Shown: positions 48,269 through 60,964 of the stretch, piece after piece
Position numbering within the stretch: position 1 is the first letter of the stretch
Layout: each line of letters opens with the position of its first letter
Position numbers and translations under genes: made by a program
The notes under the pieces: generated by a model
The model's database searches: none
What the model was told of the DNA's origin: nothing
What the model saw: only the letters and a program-made list of their open reading frames with translations
Assembly: GCA_037974665.1 (NCBI GenBank)
Contig: CM075770.1
Span: 64,615,850-64,679,849 of the forward strand
Reading direction: 5' to 3'
Length of the DNA: 64,000 nucleotides
Origin: Ehretia macrophylla
Lineage: Eukaryota; Streptophyta; Magnoliopsida; Boraginales; Ehretiaceae

Positions 48269-48826
48269 GTCATGTTGAGGGCACAATTCCCCTATATGTT
48301 AATGGTTCACAATCCCAGCCTAGAGAGATGGCCCATTCAGAAGGCCCAATGGGCTTAACGACAACCCGTCCGCTCCAACAATGCAGCATCCTCGCAAGAC
48401 ATGATATCGACGCGCTATAGGGCCCTCTAATGTCCCTCGAGTAAGGTTGTCGTCCTTTTAGCAGCTCATGACGTACGATTCGGGATAGAAAAACAGAGCT
48501 AAATAAGAAAAATCGCACGAAACTGACGAAAACGTTCGATTTTGGGCTCCAAAAAGGGGCACAGTGAGCAAGCTAGCTGCCCCTGTTGTAGAGCTCTCGG
48601 AGAGCTTTGCAACAGTTGTTGTGCACCTCGTAACTCCTTACGGATCAAAAGTTATGGGAACCAGAGCGAAGGAGACCTGGTCACAAGCCCTACGCTCTTG
48701 GTTTGCTAGCCCGGCCTCCACGTGAAGCGAAGTTGTCCTTCCCAAGGTGCCGTGGGATTCGATAACAGAAATGTGGTGGATAAAGTATCTTGGCAACCCT
48801 AACCGGAGGAAAAAAAGTTGAAAAAG

Positions 48827-48945
48827 TGGGTGCAACACGAGGACTTCCCAGGGGGTTAGCCATCCTAGTACTACTCTCGCCCAAGCACGCTTATCTTCGG
48901 AGTTCTGATGGGATCTGGTGCATTAGTGTTGGTATGATTGCACCA
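48827..48945 (-). rRNA. 5S rRNA gene, copy 48
   Basis: Full length, about seven changes, including ggtTaGccatcc in box C and cttaTcttcgg beside box A. Confidence 0.91.
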
Positions 48946-49503
48946 GTCATGTTGAGGGCACAATTCTTTTATGTGTTAACGGTTCACAGTCTCATCCCAG
49001 AGAGATGGCCCATTCAGAAGGCCCAATGGGCTTAATGACAACCCATCTGATTCAACAACGCAGCATTCTAGCAAGACGTGATATCGACGCGTTGTATGGA
49101 ACTCTAATGTCCCGCCAGTAAGGTTGTCGTCCTTTTAACAGGTCGCGACGAACGATCCGGGATGAAAAAAGAGAGCAAAAAGAGAAAAGTGGCCCGAAAC
49201 TGATGAAAAAGTTCAATTTTGGGCACCAAAAATGGTCAAAGTGAGCAAGCTGGCTGCCCCCGTCTTAAAGATCTCGGAGAGCTTTGCAACGGTATGCTTT
49301 GCGCCGCGTAACTCCTTACGGATCAAAAGTTATGGGCACCGGAGCGAATGAGACCTGGTCACAAGCCCTACGCCCTCGGTTTGCTGGACAAGCCTCCACG
49401 TGAAGAGTAGTTGTCTTGCCCAAGGTGCCGTGTGACTTGATAACAGAAATGTGGTGGATAAAGTATCTTGGCAACCCTAACCGGAGGAAAAAAATTGAAA
49501 AAG

Positions 49504-49622
49504 GGGGTGCAACACGAGGACTTCCTAGGGGGTCACCCATCCTAGTACTACACTCACCCAAGCACGCTTAACTTCGGAGTTCTGATAGGATCCGGTGCAT
49601 TTGTGCTGGTATGATCACACCC
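49504..49622 (-). rRNA. 5S rRNA gene, copy 49
   Basis: Full length, about six changes (ccTaggg, actacActcAccc, gatAgg, catttgtg, gatcAcaccc). Confidence 0.92.
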
Positions 49623-50169
49623 GTCATGTTGAGGGCACAATTCCTTTCTGTGTTAACAGTTCACAGTCCCATCCTAGAGAGATGGCCCATTCAAAAGGCC
49701 TAACGACAACCCATCTGCTTCAACAACGCAGCATCCTCGCAAGACATGATATCAACGCATTTTAGGGCCCTCCAATATCTCGCGAATATGGTTGTCGTCC
49801 TTTTAAAAAGCTCACAACGTACGATCCGGGACATAAAACAGAGCAAAAATAGAAACGTCGCCCGAAACTGGAAAATGTTCGATTTTGGGCACCAAAAATG
49901 TGCACAGCGAGCAAGCTGGCTGCCCCCGTCGCAGAGCTCTCGGAGAGTGTTGCAACTATATGCTGTGCACCGCGTAACTCCTTACGGATCAAAAGTTATG
50001 GGCACCGGACCGAAGGAGACCTCGTCACAAGCCCTACGCCCTCGGTTTGCAGGACCAGCCCCCTGTGAAGCGAAGTTGTCTTGCCCAAGGTGCCGTGGGA
50101 TTCGATAACAGAAATGTGGTTGATAAAGTATCTTGGCAACCCTAACTGGAGGAAAAAAAATTGAAAAGG

Positions 50170-50288
50170 GGGGTGCAACACGAGTACATCCAAGGGGGTC
50201 ACCCATCCTAGTACTACTCTTGCCCAAGCACGCTTAACTACGGAATTCTGATGGGATCCGGTGCATTATTGCTAGTATGATCGCACCC
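50170..50288 (-). rRNA. 5S rRNA gene, copy 50
   Basis: Full length, about eight changes (gagTacAtccAagg, aactAcggaAttctg, cattaTtgctAgta). Confidence 0.9.
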
Positions 50289-50661
50289 GTCGTGTTGAGG
50301 GCACAATTCCTTTATGTGTTAACGGTTCACAGTCCCCGCCAAGAGAGATGGCCCATTCAGAAGGCCCAATAGGCTTAACAACAACCCATCCGCTTCAACA
50401 ACGCATCATCCTCGCAAGACGTGATATCGACGGCTTGTATGGCCCTCTAATGTCTCGCGAGTAAGGTTGTCATCCTTTTAAAAGCACACAACGCACGATC
50501 CGGGACGAAAAAACAAAGCAAAAAAATAAATGTGACCGGAAACTGATGAAAACGTTCGATTTTTGGCCCCAAAAATGGCATAGTGAGCAAGCTAGCTGCC
50601 CCTGTCGTAGAGCTATCGGAGAGCTTTGCAACGGTATGCTGTGCACCACGTAACTCCTTAC

Positions 50662-51105
50662 GGATCAAAAGTTATGGGCACCAGAGCGAAGGAGACCTCG
50701 TCACAAGCCCTACGCCGTTGGTTTGCTGGCCCAGCCTCCACATGAAGCGAAGTTGTCTTGCCCAAGGTGCCGTGGGATTCGATAATAGAAATGTGGTGGA
50801 TAAAGTATCTTGGCAACCCTAACGGAGGAAAAAAATTGAAAAGGGGGGTGCAACACGAGGACTTCGCAGGGCGTCACCCATCGTAGTACTACTCTCGCCC
50901 AAGCACGCTTAACTTTGGAGTTCTGATGAGATCCGGTGCATTTGTGCTGGTATGATCACACCTGCCATGTTGAGGGCACAATTCCTTTATGTGTTAACGG
51001 TTCACAGTCCCATCCTAGAGAAATGGCCCATTCAGAAGGCACAATGGGCTTAACGACAACCCATTCGTTTCAACAAAGCAGCATCCTCGCAAGACGTGAT
51101 ATCGA
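50662..51105 (-). repeat. Three-unit-offset duplication, copy A
   Basis: Nearly identical to 52691-53134 (offset 2029 bp), including the private changes of 5S copies 51 and 54 and the spacer variant tttcaacaaagcagc. Only a few substitutions separate them, near 50997-51070. Confidence 0.82.
50845..50963 (-). rRNA. 5S rRNA gene, copy 51
   Basis: Full length, about eight changes (cttcGcagggCgtcacccatcGtag, aactTtgg, gatgAgatcc, cacct). Identical to copy 54. Confidence 0.91.
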
Positions 51106-51521
51106 CGCGTTGTAGGGCCCTCTAATGTCCCTCGAGTAAGGTTGTCGTCCTTTTAACAGCTCACGACGTACGATACGGGACGAAAAAACAGAGCAAAAAT
51201 AGAAAAGTGGCCCAAAACTGATGAAAACGTTCGATTTTGGTCCCCAAAAAGGGGCACAGCGAGCAAGCTGGCTGCCCCCGTCGTAGAGCTCTCAAAGAGC
51301 TTTGTAACGGTATGCTGTGCGTCGCGTAACTCCTTACGGATCAAAAGTTATGGGCACAGGTGCGAAGGAGACCTGGTCACAAGCCCTACGCCCTCAATTT
51401 GCTAGCCCAGCTTCCACATGAAGCGAAGTTGTCTTGCCCAAGGTGCCGTGGGATTCAATAATAGAAATGTGGAGGATAAATTATCTTGGCAACCCTAACC
51501 GGAGGAAAAAAATTGAAAAGC

Positions 51522-51640
51522 GGGGTGCAACACGAGTACTTCTTAGGGGGTCACCTATCCTAGTACTACTCTCGCCCAAACATGCATAACTTCAGAGTTC
51601 TAATGGGATCTGGTGCATTAGTGCTGGTATGATCTCACCC
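51522..51640 (-). rRNA. 5S rRNA gene, copy 52 (degenerate)
   Basis: Full length, about ten changes, including caaAcaTgcAtaac across box A and caccTatcc in box C. Confidence 0.88.
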
Positions 51641-52198
51641 GTCATGTCGAGGGCACAATTCCTTTATGTGTTAATGGTTCACAGTCCCAGCCTAGAGAGA
51701 TGGCCCATTCAGAAGGCCCAATAGGCTTAACGACAACCCATCCGCTTCAACAACGCAGCATCCAGGCAAGACATGATATCGACGCGTTGTAGGGCCCTTT
51801 AATGTCCCGCGAGTAAGGTTGGCATCCTTTTAACAGCTTACAACGTACGATCCGGGAAGGAAAAACAAAGCAAAATCTGAAAAGTGGCCCGAAACTGATG
51901 AAAATGTTCGATTTTGGGCACCGAAAATGTGCACAGCGAGCAAGCTGGCTGCCCCCGTTGTAGAGCTCTTGGAGAGCTTTGTAACTATATGTTGTGCACT
52001 GCGTAACTCCTTACGGATCAAAAGTTATGGGCACCGGAGCGAAGGAGACCTCGTCACAAGCCCTACACCCTCGGTTTGCTAGACCAGCCTCCCGTGAAGC
52101 GAAGTTGTCTTGCCCAAGGTGCCGTGGTATTCGATAACAGAAATGTTGTTGATAAAGTACCTTGGCAACCCTAACTGGAGGAAAAAAAATTGAAAAGG

Positions 52199-52317
52199 GG
52201 GGTGCAACACGAGTACTTCCAAGGGGGTCACCCATCCTAGTACTACTCTTGCCCAAGCACGCTTAACTTCGGAGTTCTGAAGGGATCCGGTGCATTACTG
52301 CTGGTGTGATCGCACCC
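52199..52317 (-). rRNA. 5S rRNA gene, copy 53
   Basis: Full length, about six changes (gagTacttccAagg, ctctTgcc, ctgaAggg, cattaCtg, ggtGtgatc). Confidence 0.92.
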
Positions 52318-52690
52318 GTCATGTTGAGGGCGCAATTCCTTTATGTGTTAACGGTTCACAGTCCCAGCCTAGAGAGATGGCCTATTCAGAAGGCCCAATA
52401 GGCTTAACGACAACCCATCCGCTTCAACAACGCATCATCCTCGTAAGACGTGATATCGACGGGTTGTAGGGCCCTCTAATGTCTCGCGAGTAAGGTTGTC
52501 ATCCTTTTAACAGCACACGACGTATGATCCGGGACAGAAAAACAAAGCAAAATAAGAAAAGTGGCCGGAAACTGATGAAAACGTTTGATTTTAGGCTCCA
52601 AAAAGGGAATAGCGAGCAAGTTAGTTGCCCCCGTCATAGAGCTCTTAGAGAGCTTTGCAACGGTATGCTGTGCGCGGCGTAACTCCTTAT

Positions 52691-53134
52691 GGATCAAAAG
52701 TTATGGGCACCAGAGCGAAGGAGACCTCGTCACAAGCCCTACGCCGTTGGTTTGCTGGCCCAGCCTCCACATGAAGCGAAGTTGTCTTGCCCAAGGTGCC
52801 GTGGGATTCGATAATAGAAATGTGGTGGATAAAGTATCTTGGCAACCCTAACGGAGGAAAAAAATTGAAAAGGGGGGTGCAACACGAGGACTTCGCAGGG
52901 CGTCACCCATCGTAGTACTACTCTCGCCCAAGCACGCTTAACTTTGGAGTTCTGATGAGATCCGGTGCATTTGTGCTGGTATGATCACACCTGCCATGTT
53001 GAGGGCACAATTCCTTTATGTGTTAATGGTTCACAGTCCCATCCTAGAGAGATGGCCCATTCAGAAGTCACAATGGGCTTAACGACAACCCATCCGTTTC
53101 AACAAAGCAGCATCCTCGCAAGACGTGATATCGA
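52691..53134 (-). repeat. Three-unit-offset duplication, copy B
   Basis: Partner of 50662-51105. The sequence immediately before it (52581-52708) matches 43112-43239 instead, so this unit is a mosaic of two distant units. Confidence 0.82.
52874..52992 (-). rRNA. 5S rRNA gene, copy 54
   Basis: Full length, the same sequence as copy 51. Confidence 0.91.
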
Positions 53135-53551
53135 AGCATTGTAGGGCCCTCTAATGTCCCGCGAGTAAGGTTGTCGTCCTTTTAATAGCTCACGACATAC
53201 GATATGGAATGAAAAAACAGAGCAAAAATAGAAAAGTGGCCCGAAACTGATGAAAATGTTCGATTTTGGGCTCCAAAAAGGGCACAGTAAGCAAGCTGGC
53301 TGCCCCCGTTGTAGAGCTCTCAGTGGGCTTTGCAACGGTATGTTGTGCGCTGCGTAACTCCTTACGGATCAAAAATTATGGGTACCAGAGCGAAGGAGAC
53401 CTAGCCACAAGCCCTGCGCCCTCAGTTTGCTAGTCCAGCCTCCACGTGGAGCGAAGTTGTCTTGCCCAAGCTGCCGTCGGATTCGATAATAGAAATGTGG
53501 TGGATAAAGTATCTTGGCAACCCTAACCGGAGCAAAAAAAATTGAATATGG

Positions 53552-53670
53552 GGGGTGTAACACGAGGACAACCCAGGGGGTCACCCATCCTAGTACTACT
53601 CTCACCCAAGCATGCTTAACTTCGGAGTTCCGATGGGATCTAGTGCATTAGTGCTGGTATGATCGCACCC
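53552..53670 (-). rRNA. 5S rRNA gene, copy 55
   Basis: Full length, about seven changes (gtgTaac, gacaAccc, ctcAcccaagcaTgctt, gttcCgatgg, gatcTAgtg). Confidence 0.91.
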
Positions 53671-54227
53671 ATCATGTTGAGGGCACAATTCCTTTATGTG
53701 TTAATGGTTCACAGTCCCAGCCTAGCGAGATGGCTCATTCAGCAGTCCCAATGGGCTTAACGACAACCCATCAGCTTCAACAAGGTAGCATCCTCACAAG
53801 ACATGATATCGACTTTTTGTAGGGCCCTCTAATGTCCCGCGAGTAAGGTTGTCGTCCATTTAATAGCTCACGACGTACGATCCGAGACGGAAAAACGGAG
53901 CAAAAACACAAAAGTATCCCGAAACTGATGAAAACGTTCGATTTTGGGCTCCAAAAAGGGCAGAGCGAGCAACCTAGTTGCCCCCGTCGTAGAACTCTTG
54001 GAGAGCTTTGCAACAGTATGCTGTGTGCCGCGTAACTCCTTACGAATCAAAAGTTATGGGCACCAACGCGACGAGACCTGGTCACAAGCCCTACGCCCTC
54101 GGTTTGCTGGCCCAGCCTCCACATGAAGCGAAGTTGTCCTACCCAAGGTTCCGTGGAATTCGATAATAGAAATGTGTTGGATAAAGTATCTTGGCAACCC
54201 TAACCGGAGCAAAAAAAAATGAAAAGG

Positions 54228-54345
54228 GGGGTGAACACGAGGAATTCCCAGGGGGTCAACCATCCTAGTACTACTCTCGCCCAAGCACACTTAACTTTAG
54301 AGTTCTGATGGGATCCGGTGCATTAGTGCTAGTATGATAGCACCC
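54228..54345 (-). rRNA. 5S rRNA gene, copy 56
   Basis: 118 nt, with one base missing near the 3' end (gtg-aacac) and about seven substitutions (gtcaAccatcc in box C, cacAcktt-type change in box A). Confidence 0.9.
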
Positions 54346-54877
54346 ATTATGTTGAGTGCACAATTCCTTTATGTGTTAACGATTCACAGTCCCAGCCTAG
54401 AGACATGGCTCATTCAGAAGGCCCAATGGGCTTAACGACAACCCATCCGCTTCAACAACGCAGCATCCTCGCAAGACGTGATATCGACTCATTGTAGGGC
54501 CTTCTAATGTCCGGCGAGTAAGGTTGTCGTCCATTTAACAGCTCACGACAAACGATACGGGATGAAAAAACAGAGCTAATTAAGAAAAGTGGCTCGAAAC
54601 TGATCAAAACGTTGGATTTTGGGCTCCAAAAAGGGGCACAGCGAGCAAGCTGGCTGCCCTCGTCGTAGAGCTCTCGGAGAGGTTTGCAACGGTATGCTGT
54701 GCGCCGCGTAACTCCTTACGGTCAAAATTTATGGGTACCGGAGCGACGGAGACCTGGTCACAAGGCCTCCACGTGAAGCGAAGTTGTCTTGCCCAAGGTG
54801 CCGTGGGATTCGATAATAGAAATTTTGTGGATAAAGTATCTTGGCAACCCAAACCGGAGCAAAAAAAATTGAAAAGA

Positions 54878-54995
54878 GGGGAGCAACACGAGGACTTCCC
54901 AATGGGTCACCATCCTAGTACTACTCTCACCCAAGCACCCTTAAGTTCAGAGTTCTGATGGGATCCAGTGCATTAGTGCTGGCATGATTGCACCC
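54878..54995 (-). rRNA. 5S rRNA gene, copy 57 (degenerate)
   Basis: 118 nt, one base lost in box C (gtcac-catcc), about nine substitutions, two of them in box A (cacCcttaAgtt). Its upstream neighbour spacer is otherwise typical; the spacer on its 3' side has the 26-bp deletion near 54766. Confidence 0.88.
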
Positions 54996-55552
54996 ATCAT
55001 GTTGAGGGCACAATTCCTTTATGTGTTAACGGTTCACAGTCCCAGCTTAGAGAGATGTCCCATTCAGAAGGCCCAATGGGCTTAACGATAACCTATCCGC
55101 TTCAACAATGTAGCATCCTCGCAAGACGTGATATCGACGTGTTGTAGGGCCCTCTAATGTCCCGTGAGTATGGTTGTCATCCTTTTAACAACTCACGACG
55201 TACCATCCGGGACGGAAAACAGAGCAAAAATATATAAGTAGCCCAAAACTGATGAAAACGTTCGATTTTGGGCTCCAAAATGGGCAAAGCGAACAAGCTA
55301 GCTGCCCCTGTCGTAGAGCTCTCGGTGTGCTACGCAACGTTATGCTGTACGGTGCGTAACTCATTAAGGATCAAAAGTTATGGGCACCGGAGCGACGGAG
55401 AACTGGTCAGAAGCCCCACGCCCTCGGTTTGCTGGCCCAGCCTCCACGTGAAGCGAAATTGTCTTGCCCATGGTGCCGTGGGATTCGATAATAGAAATAT
55501 GGTGGATAAAGTATCTTGGCCACCCTAACCGGAGCAAAAAAAATTGAAAAGG

Positions 55553-55671
55553 GGTGTACAACTCGAGGACTTCCCACGGGGTCACCCATCCTAGTACTTC
55601 CCTCGTCCAAGCACGCTTAACTTCGTAGTTCTTATGGGATCCGGTGCATTAGTACTGGTATGATTGCACCC
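55553..55671 (-). rRNA. 5S rRNA gene, copy 58 (degenerate)
   Basis: Full length, about ten changes (gtAcaacTcg, cccaCgg, actTcCctcgTcc over IE, ttcgTagttctTatgg). Confidence 0.88.
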
Positions 55672-56229
55672 GTTATGTTAAGAGCACAATTCCTTTATGT
55701 GTTAATGGTTCACAGTCCCAGCCTAGAGAGATGGCCCTCTTAGAAGGCCCAATGGGCTTAACGATAAACCATCCGCTTCAACAACGCAGCATCCTTGCAA
55801 GACTTGATATCGACGCCTTGTAGGGCCCTCTAATGTCCCGCGAGTAAGGTTGTCGTCCTTTTAATAGCTCACGACGTATGATACGAGACTGAACAACAAA
55901 GCTAAATAAGAAAAGTGGCGCGAAACTGATGAAAAGGTTCTATTTTGGGCTCCAAAAAGGGCAAAGCAAGCAAACTAGCTACCCCCGTCATAGAGCTGTG
56001 CGAGGGAATTGCAACGGTATGCTGTGCACTGCGTAACTCCATACGGATAAAAAGTTATGGACACCGGAGCAACGGAGACCTGGTCACAAGACCTACCCCC
56101 TCAGTTTGCGAGCTAAGCCTCCCCGTGAAGCGAAGTTGTCTTGCCCAAGGTGTCGTGGGATTCGATAATAGAAATGTAGTGGATAAAGTATCTTGGCAAC
56201 ACTCACCGGAGCAAAAAAAATTGAAAAGG

Positions 56230-56348
56230 GAGGTGCAACACGAGGAATTCCGAGGGGGTCACCCGTCCTAGTACTACTCTCGCCCAAGCACGCTTAACTT
56301 CGGAGTTCTGATAGGATCCGGTGCATTAGTGCTGGTATGATCGCACCC
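56230..56348 (-). rRNA. 5S rRNA gene, copy 59
   Basis: Full length, about five changes (gaggaAttccGagg, cacccGtcc in box C, gatAgg). Confidence 0.93.
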
Positions 56349-56906
56349 GTCATGTTGAGGGACCAATTCCTTTATGTGTTAATGGTTCACAGTCTCAGCC
56401 TAGTGAGATGGCCCATTCAAATGGCCAAATGGGCTTAACGACAAACCATCTGCTTCAACAACGTAGCATCCTTGCAAGACGTGATATCGACGCGTTGTAG
56501 GGCCCTCTAATGTCCGGCGAGTAAGGTTGTCGTCCTTTTAACAGCTCAGGACGTACGATCCGGGATGGAAAAACAGAGCAAAAATAGAAAAGTGGCCCGA
56601 AAGTGATGACAAGGTTCGATTTTGGGCTCCAAAAAGGGCACAGCAAGCATGCTAGCTGCCCCCGTCGTAGAGCTCTCGGAGGGCTTTGCAACGGTATGAT
56701 GTGCGCCGCGTAACTCCTTACGGATCAAAAGTTATGGGCACCGGAGCGACAGAGACCTGGTCATAAGCCCTACGCCCTTGGTTTGCTGGCCCAGCCTCCA
56801 CGTGAAGCGAAGTTGTCTTGCCCAAGGTGCCGTGGGATTTGATAATAGAAATGTGGTGGATAAAGTATCCTGGCAACCCTAACCGGAGCAAAAAAAATTG
56901 AAAATG

Positions 56907-57025
56907 GGGTTGCAGCACGAGGACTTCCCAGGGGGTCACCCATCCTAGTACTACTCTCGCCCAAGCACGCTTAACTTCGGAGTTCTGATGGGATCCGGTG
57001 CATTAGTGCTGGTATGATCGCACCC
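56907..57025 (-). rRNA. 5S rRNA gene, copy 60 (near consensus)
   Basis: Two changes, both close to the 3' end (gggTtgcaGcac); the internal promoter is perfect. Upstream, the TATA-like element is ATGAAGG and the -14/-13 GC is lost (top-strand gggaaca), so the promoter is weakened. Confidence 0.95.
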
Positions 57026-57584
57026 GTCATGTTGAGGGAACAATTCCTTCATGTGTTAACGGTTCACAGTCCCAGCCTAGAGAGATGGCCCATTCAGATG
57101 GCCCAATGGGCTTAATGACAACCCATCCGCTTCAACAAGGCAGCATCCTCGCAAGATGTGATATCGACGCGTTGTAGGGACCTCTAATGTTCCGCGAGTA
57201 AGGTTGTTGTCCATTTAACAGCTCACGACGTACGATCCGGGACGGAAAAAGAGAGCAAAAATAGAAAAGTGGCCCGAAATTGATGATATCGTTCGATTTT
57301 GGGCACCAAAAATGTGCACAGCGAGCAAGCTGGCTGCCCCCGTCGCAGAGCTCTCGGAGAGTGTTGCAACTATATGCTGTGCGCCTCGTAATTCCTTACG
57401 GAACAAAAGTTATGGGCACCGGAGCGAAGGAGACCTCGTCACAAGCCCTATGCCCTCGGTTTACTGGACCAGCCTCCACGTGAAGCGAAGTTGTCTTGCC
57501 CCTGGTGCCGTGGGTCTCAATAATAGAAATGTGGTGGATAAAGTATCTTGGCAACCCTAACCGAAGCAAAAAAAATTGAAAAGG

Positions 57585-57703
57585 GGGGTGCAACACGAGG
57601 ACTTCCCAGGGGGTCACCTATCCTAGTATTACTCTCGCCCAAGCACGGTTAACTTCGGAGTTCTGATGGGATCCAATGCATTAGTGCTGGTATGATTGCA
57701 CCC
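57585..57703 (-). rRNA. 5S rRNA gene, copy 61
   Basis: Full length, about six changes (caccTatcc in box C, gtatTactc, cacgGttaac in box A, atccAAtgc). Confidence 0.92.
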
Positions 57704-58263
57704 GTCATGTTAAGGGCACAATTCCTTTATGTGTTAACGGTTCACAGTCCCAGTCTAGAGAGATTGCCCATTCAAAAGGCCCAATGGGCCTAACGACAAC
57801 CCATCCGCTTCAACAACGCAGCATCCTCGCAAGACGTGATATCGATGCATTGTAGGGCCCTTTAATGTCCCACGAGTGAGCTTGTCATCCTTTTAACAAC
57901 TCACAACGTACGATTAGGGATTGAAAAACCGAGCTAAATAAGAAAAATGGCCAGAAATTGATGAAAACATTCGATTTTGGGCTCCAAAAAGGGGCAAAAC
58001 GAGCAAGTTGGCTGCCCCAATCGTAGAGCTCACGGAGGGCATTACAATGGTATGTTGTGCGCCGCGTAACTCCTTATGTATCAAAAGTTATGGGCACCGG
58101 AGCGACGGATACCTGGTGACAAGCCCTACGCCCTCGGTTTGCGGGCCCAGCCTCCACGTGAAGCGAAGTTGTCTTGCCCAAGGTGCCGTGGGATTCGATA
58201 ATATAAATGTGGTGGACAAAGTATCTTGGCAACCCAAGCCGGAGCAAAAAAAAATTGAAAAGG

Positions 58264-58382
58264 GGGGTGCAACACGAGGACTTCCCAGGGGGTCACCCAT
58301 CCTAGTACAGCTCTCGCCCAAGCAAGCTTAACTTCAAAGTTCTGATGGGATCCGGTGCATTAGTGCTAGTATGAACGCAGCC
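58264..58382 (-). rRNA. 5S rRNA gene, copy 62
   Basis: Full length, about seven changes (gtacAGctctcg over IE, gcaAgctt in box A, atgaAcgcaGcc at the 5' end). Confidence 0.91.
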
Positions 58383-58939
58383 GTCATGTTGAGGGCACAA
58401 TTCTTTTATGTGTTAACGGTTCACAGTCCCAGCATAGAGAGATGGCCAATTCAAAAGGCCCAATGGGCTTAACGATAACCCATCTGCTTCAACAACGCAG
58501 CGACCTAGCAAGACATGATATCGACACATTGTAGGGCCCCTAATGTCCCGGTAGTAAGGTTGTCGTCCTTTTAACAGCTCATGACGTACGATCCGGGATG
58601 AAAAAATAGACCAAAAGAAGAAAAGTGGCCTGAAACTGATGAAAATGTTCGATTTTGGGCTCTAAAAATGGGCACCGCGAGCAAGCTGGCTGCCCCCGTT
58701 GTAGATCTCTCAGAGAGCTTCGCAACGGTATGTTGTGTGCCGCGTAAGTCCTTACGGATCAAAAGTTATGGGTACGGGAGCGACGGAGACCTGGTCACAA
58801 GCCCGACGCCCTCGGTTTGCGCGCCCAGCCTCAACGTGAAGCGAAGTTGTCTTGCCAAATGTTCCGTGGGATTCGCTAATAGAAATTTGGTGGATAAAGT
58901 ATCTTGGCAACCCTAACTAGGGCAAAAAAAATTGAAAAG

Positions 58940-59058
58940 GGGGTACAACACAAGACCTTTCCAGAGGGTCACCCATCCAAGTACTACTCTCGCCCAAGCA
59001 CGCTTAACTTCAGAGTTTTGATGGGATTCGGTGCATTAGTGCTTGTATGATTGCACCC
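58940..59058 (-). rRNA. 5S rRNA gene, copy 63 (degenerate)
   Basis: Full length, about eleven changes (gggTAcaacacAagacctTtccagAggg, catccAagtac, gatTcgg). Confidence 0.88.
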
Positions 59059-59615
59059 GTATTTCTGAGGGCACAATTCCTTTATTTGTTAACGGTTCAC
59101 AATCCCATCATAGAGAGGTGGCCCATTCAAAAGGCCCGATGGGCTTAACGACAACTCATCCGCTTCAACAACGCAGCTTCCTCGCAAAACGTGATATCGA
59201 CGCGTTGTAGGGCCCTCTAATGTCCCGCGAGTAAGGTTGTCGTCCTTTTAATAGCTCACGACATACGATCCGGGACGAAAAAATAGAGAAAAGGAAGAAA
59301 AGTGGCCATAAACTGATGACAACATTCAATTTTGGGCACAAAAATGGGCACAGCAAGCAAGCTGGCTGCCCCCATCATAGAGCTCTCAGAGAGATTTGCA
59401 ATGGCATGCTGTGCGCCGTGTAACTCCTTACGGATCAAAAGTTATAGGCACCGGAGCAACGGAGACCTGGTCACAAGCCCTACGCCCTCGGTTTGCAGGC
59501 CCAGCCTCTACGTGAAACGAAGTTGTCTTGCCCAATGTTCCGTGGGATTCGGTTAAAGAAATTTGGTGGATAAAGTATCTTGGCAACCCTATCTAGGGCA
59601 GAAAAAATTGAAAAG

Positions 59616-59734
59616 GGGGTGCTACACGAGGACTTCCCAGGGGGTCACCAATCCTAGTACGACTCTCGCCCAAGCACGCTTAACTTCGGAGTTCTGATGG
59701 GATCGGGTGTATTAGTGCTGGTATGATCGCACCG
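59616..59734 (-). rRNA. 5S rRNA gene, copy 64
   Basis: Full length, about six changes (gcTacac, caccAatcc, gtacGactc, gatcGggtgTatt, caccG). Confidence 0.92.
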
Positions 59735-60289
59735 GTCATGTTGAGGGCACAATTCTTTATTTGTTAACGGTTCACAGTCGTATCCTAGAGAGATGGCCCA
59801 TTTAAAAGGCCTAATAGGCTTGACGACAACCCATCCGCTTCAACATCGCAGCATTCCTGCAAGACGTGATATCGACACGTTGTAGGGCCCTTTAATGTCC
59901 CGCGAGTATTGTTGTCGTCCTTTTAACAGCTCACGACGTACGATCCGGGATGAAAAAACAGAGCAAAAGAAGAAAAGTGGCCTGAAACTGATGAAACCGT
60001 TCGATTTTGGGCTCCAAAAAGGCACAGCGAAGAAGTAGGCTGCCCCTGTCGTAGAGCTCTCAGAGAGCTTTGCAACAGTATGCTGTGCGCCATGTAACTC
60101 CTTTCAGATCAAAAGTTATGGGCACTAGAGCGACGGAGACCTGGTCACAAGCCGTACACCCTCGGTTTGTGGGCCCAGCCTCTACATGAAGCGAAGTTGT
60201 CTTGCCCAATGTTCCGTGGTATTCGGTAATGGAAATTTGGTGGATAAAGTATCTTGGCAACCTTAACCAGGGCAAAAAAAATTGAAAAG

Positions 60290-60408
60290 GGGGTGCAACA
60301 CGAGGACTTCCCAGGGGGTCACCCATCCTAGTACTACTCTCGCCCAAGCACGCTTAACTTCGGAGTTTCGATGGGATCCGATGCATTAGTGCTGGTATGA
60401 TCGCAACT
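60290..60408 (-). rRNA. 5S rRNA gene, copy 65
   Basis: Full length. The 3' 75 nt match consensus, and about five changes lie in the 5' part (gagttTCgatgg, ccgAtgc, gcaAcT). Confidence 0.93.
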
Positions 60409-60964
60409 GTCATGTTGAGGGCACAATTCCTTTATTTGTTAACGGTTCGCTGTCCCAGCCTAGAGAGATGGCCCATTCAAAAGGCCCAATGGGCTTAATG
60501 GCAACCCATCAGCTTCAACAACGCAGCATCCTCGCAAGACGTGATATCGACGCGTTGTAGGGCCCTCTAATGTCCCGTGAGTAAGGTTGTCGTCCTTTTA
60601 ACAGCTCACGACGTACAATCCGGGATGAAAAAATAGAGCAAAAGAAGAAAAGTGGCCTAAAACTTATGAAAGTGTTCGATTTTGGGCTCCAAAAAGGGCA
60701 TAGCAAGAAAGCTGGCTGCTCTGTCGTAGAGCTCTCAGAGAGATTTGCTACGGTATGCTGTGCACCGCGTAACTCCTTACGGATCAAAAGTTATAGGCAA
60801 CGGAGCGACGGAGACCTGGTCACAAGCCCTACGCCCTCGGTTTGTGGGCCCAACCTCTACGTGAAGCGAAGTTGTCTTGCCCAATGTTCCGTGGGATTCG
60901 GTAATAGAAATTGGGTGGACAAAGTATCTTGGCGACCCTAACTAGGGCAAAAAAATTTAAAATG

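Larger units (their letters stand above)
58850..60960 (-). repeat. Local spacer subfamily (about four units)
   Basis: Spacers at about 58855, 59533, 60207 and 60884 share ccaatgttccgtgg in place of caaggtgccgtgg, and ctagggcaaaaa or ccagggcaaaaa in place of ccggagcaaaaa. Most also share agaagaaaagtggcct. The variants spread over adjacent units only. Confidence 0.75.
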
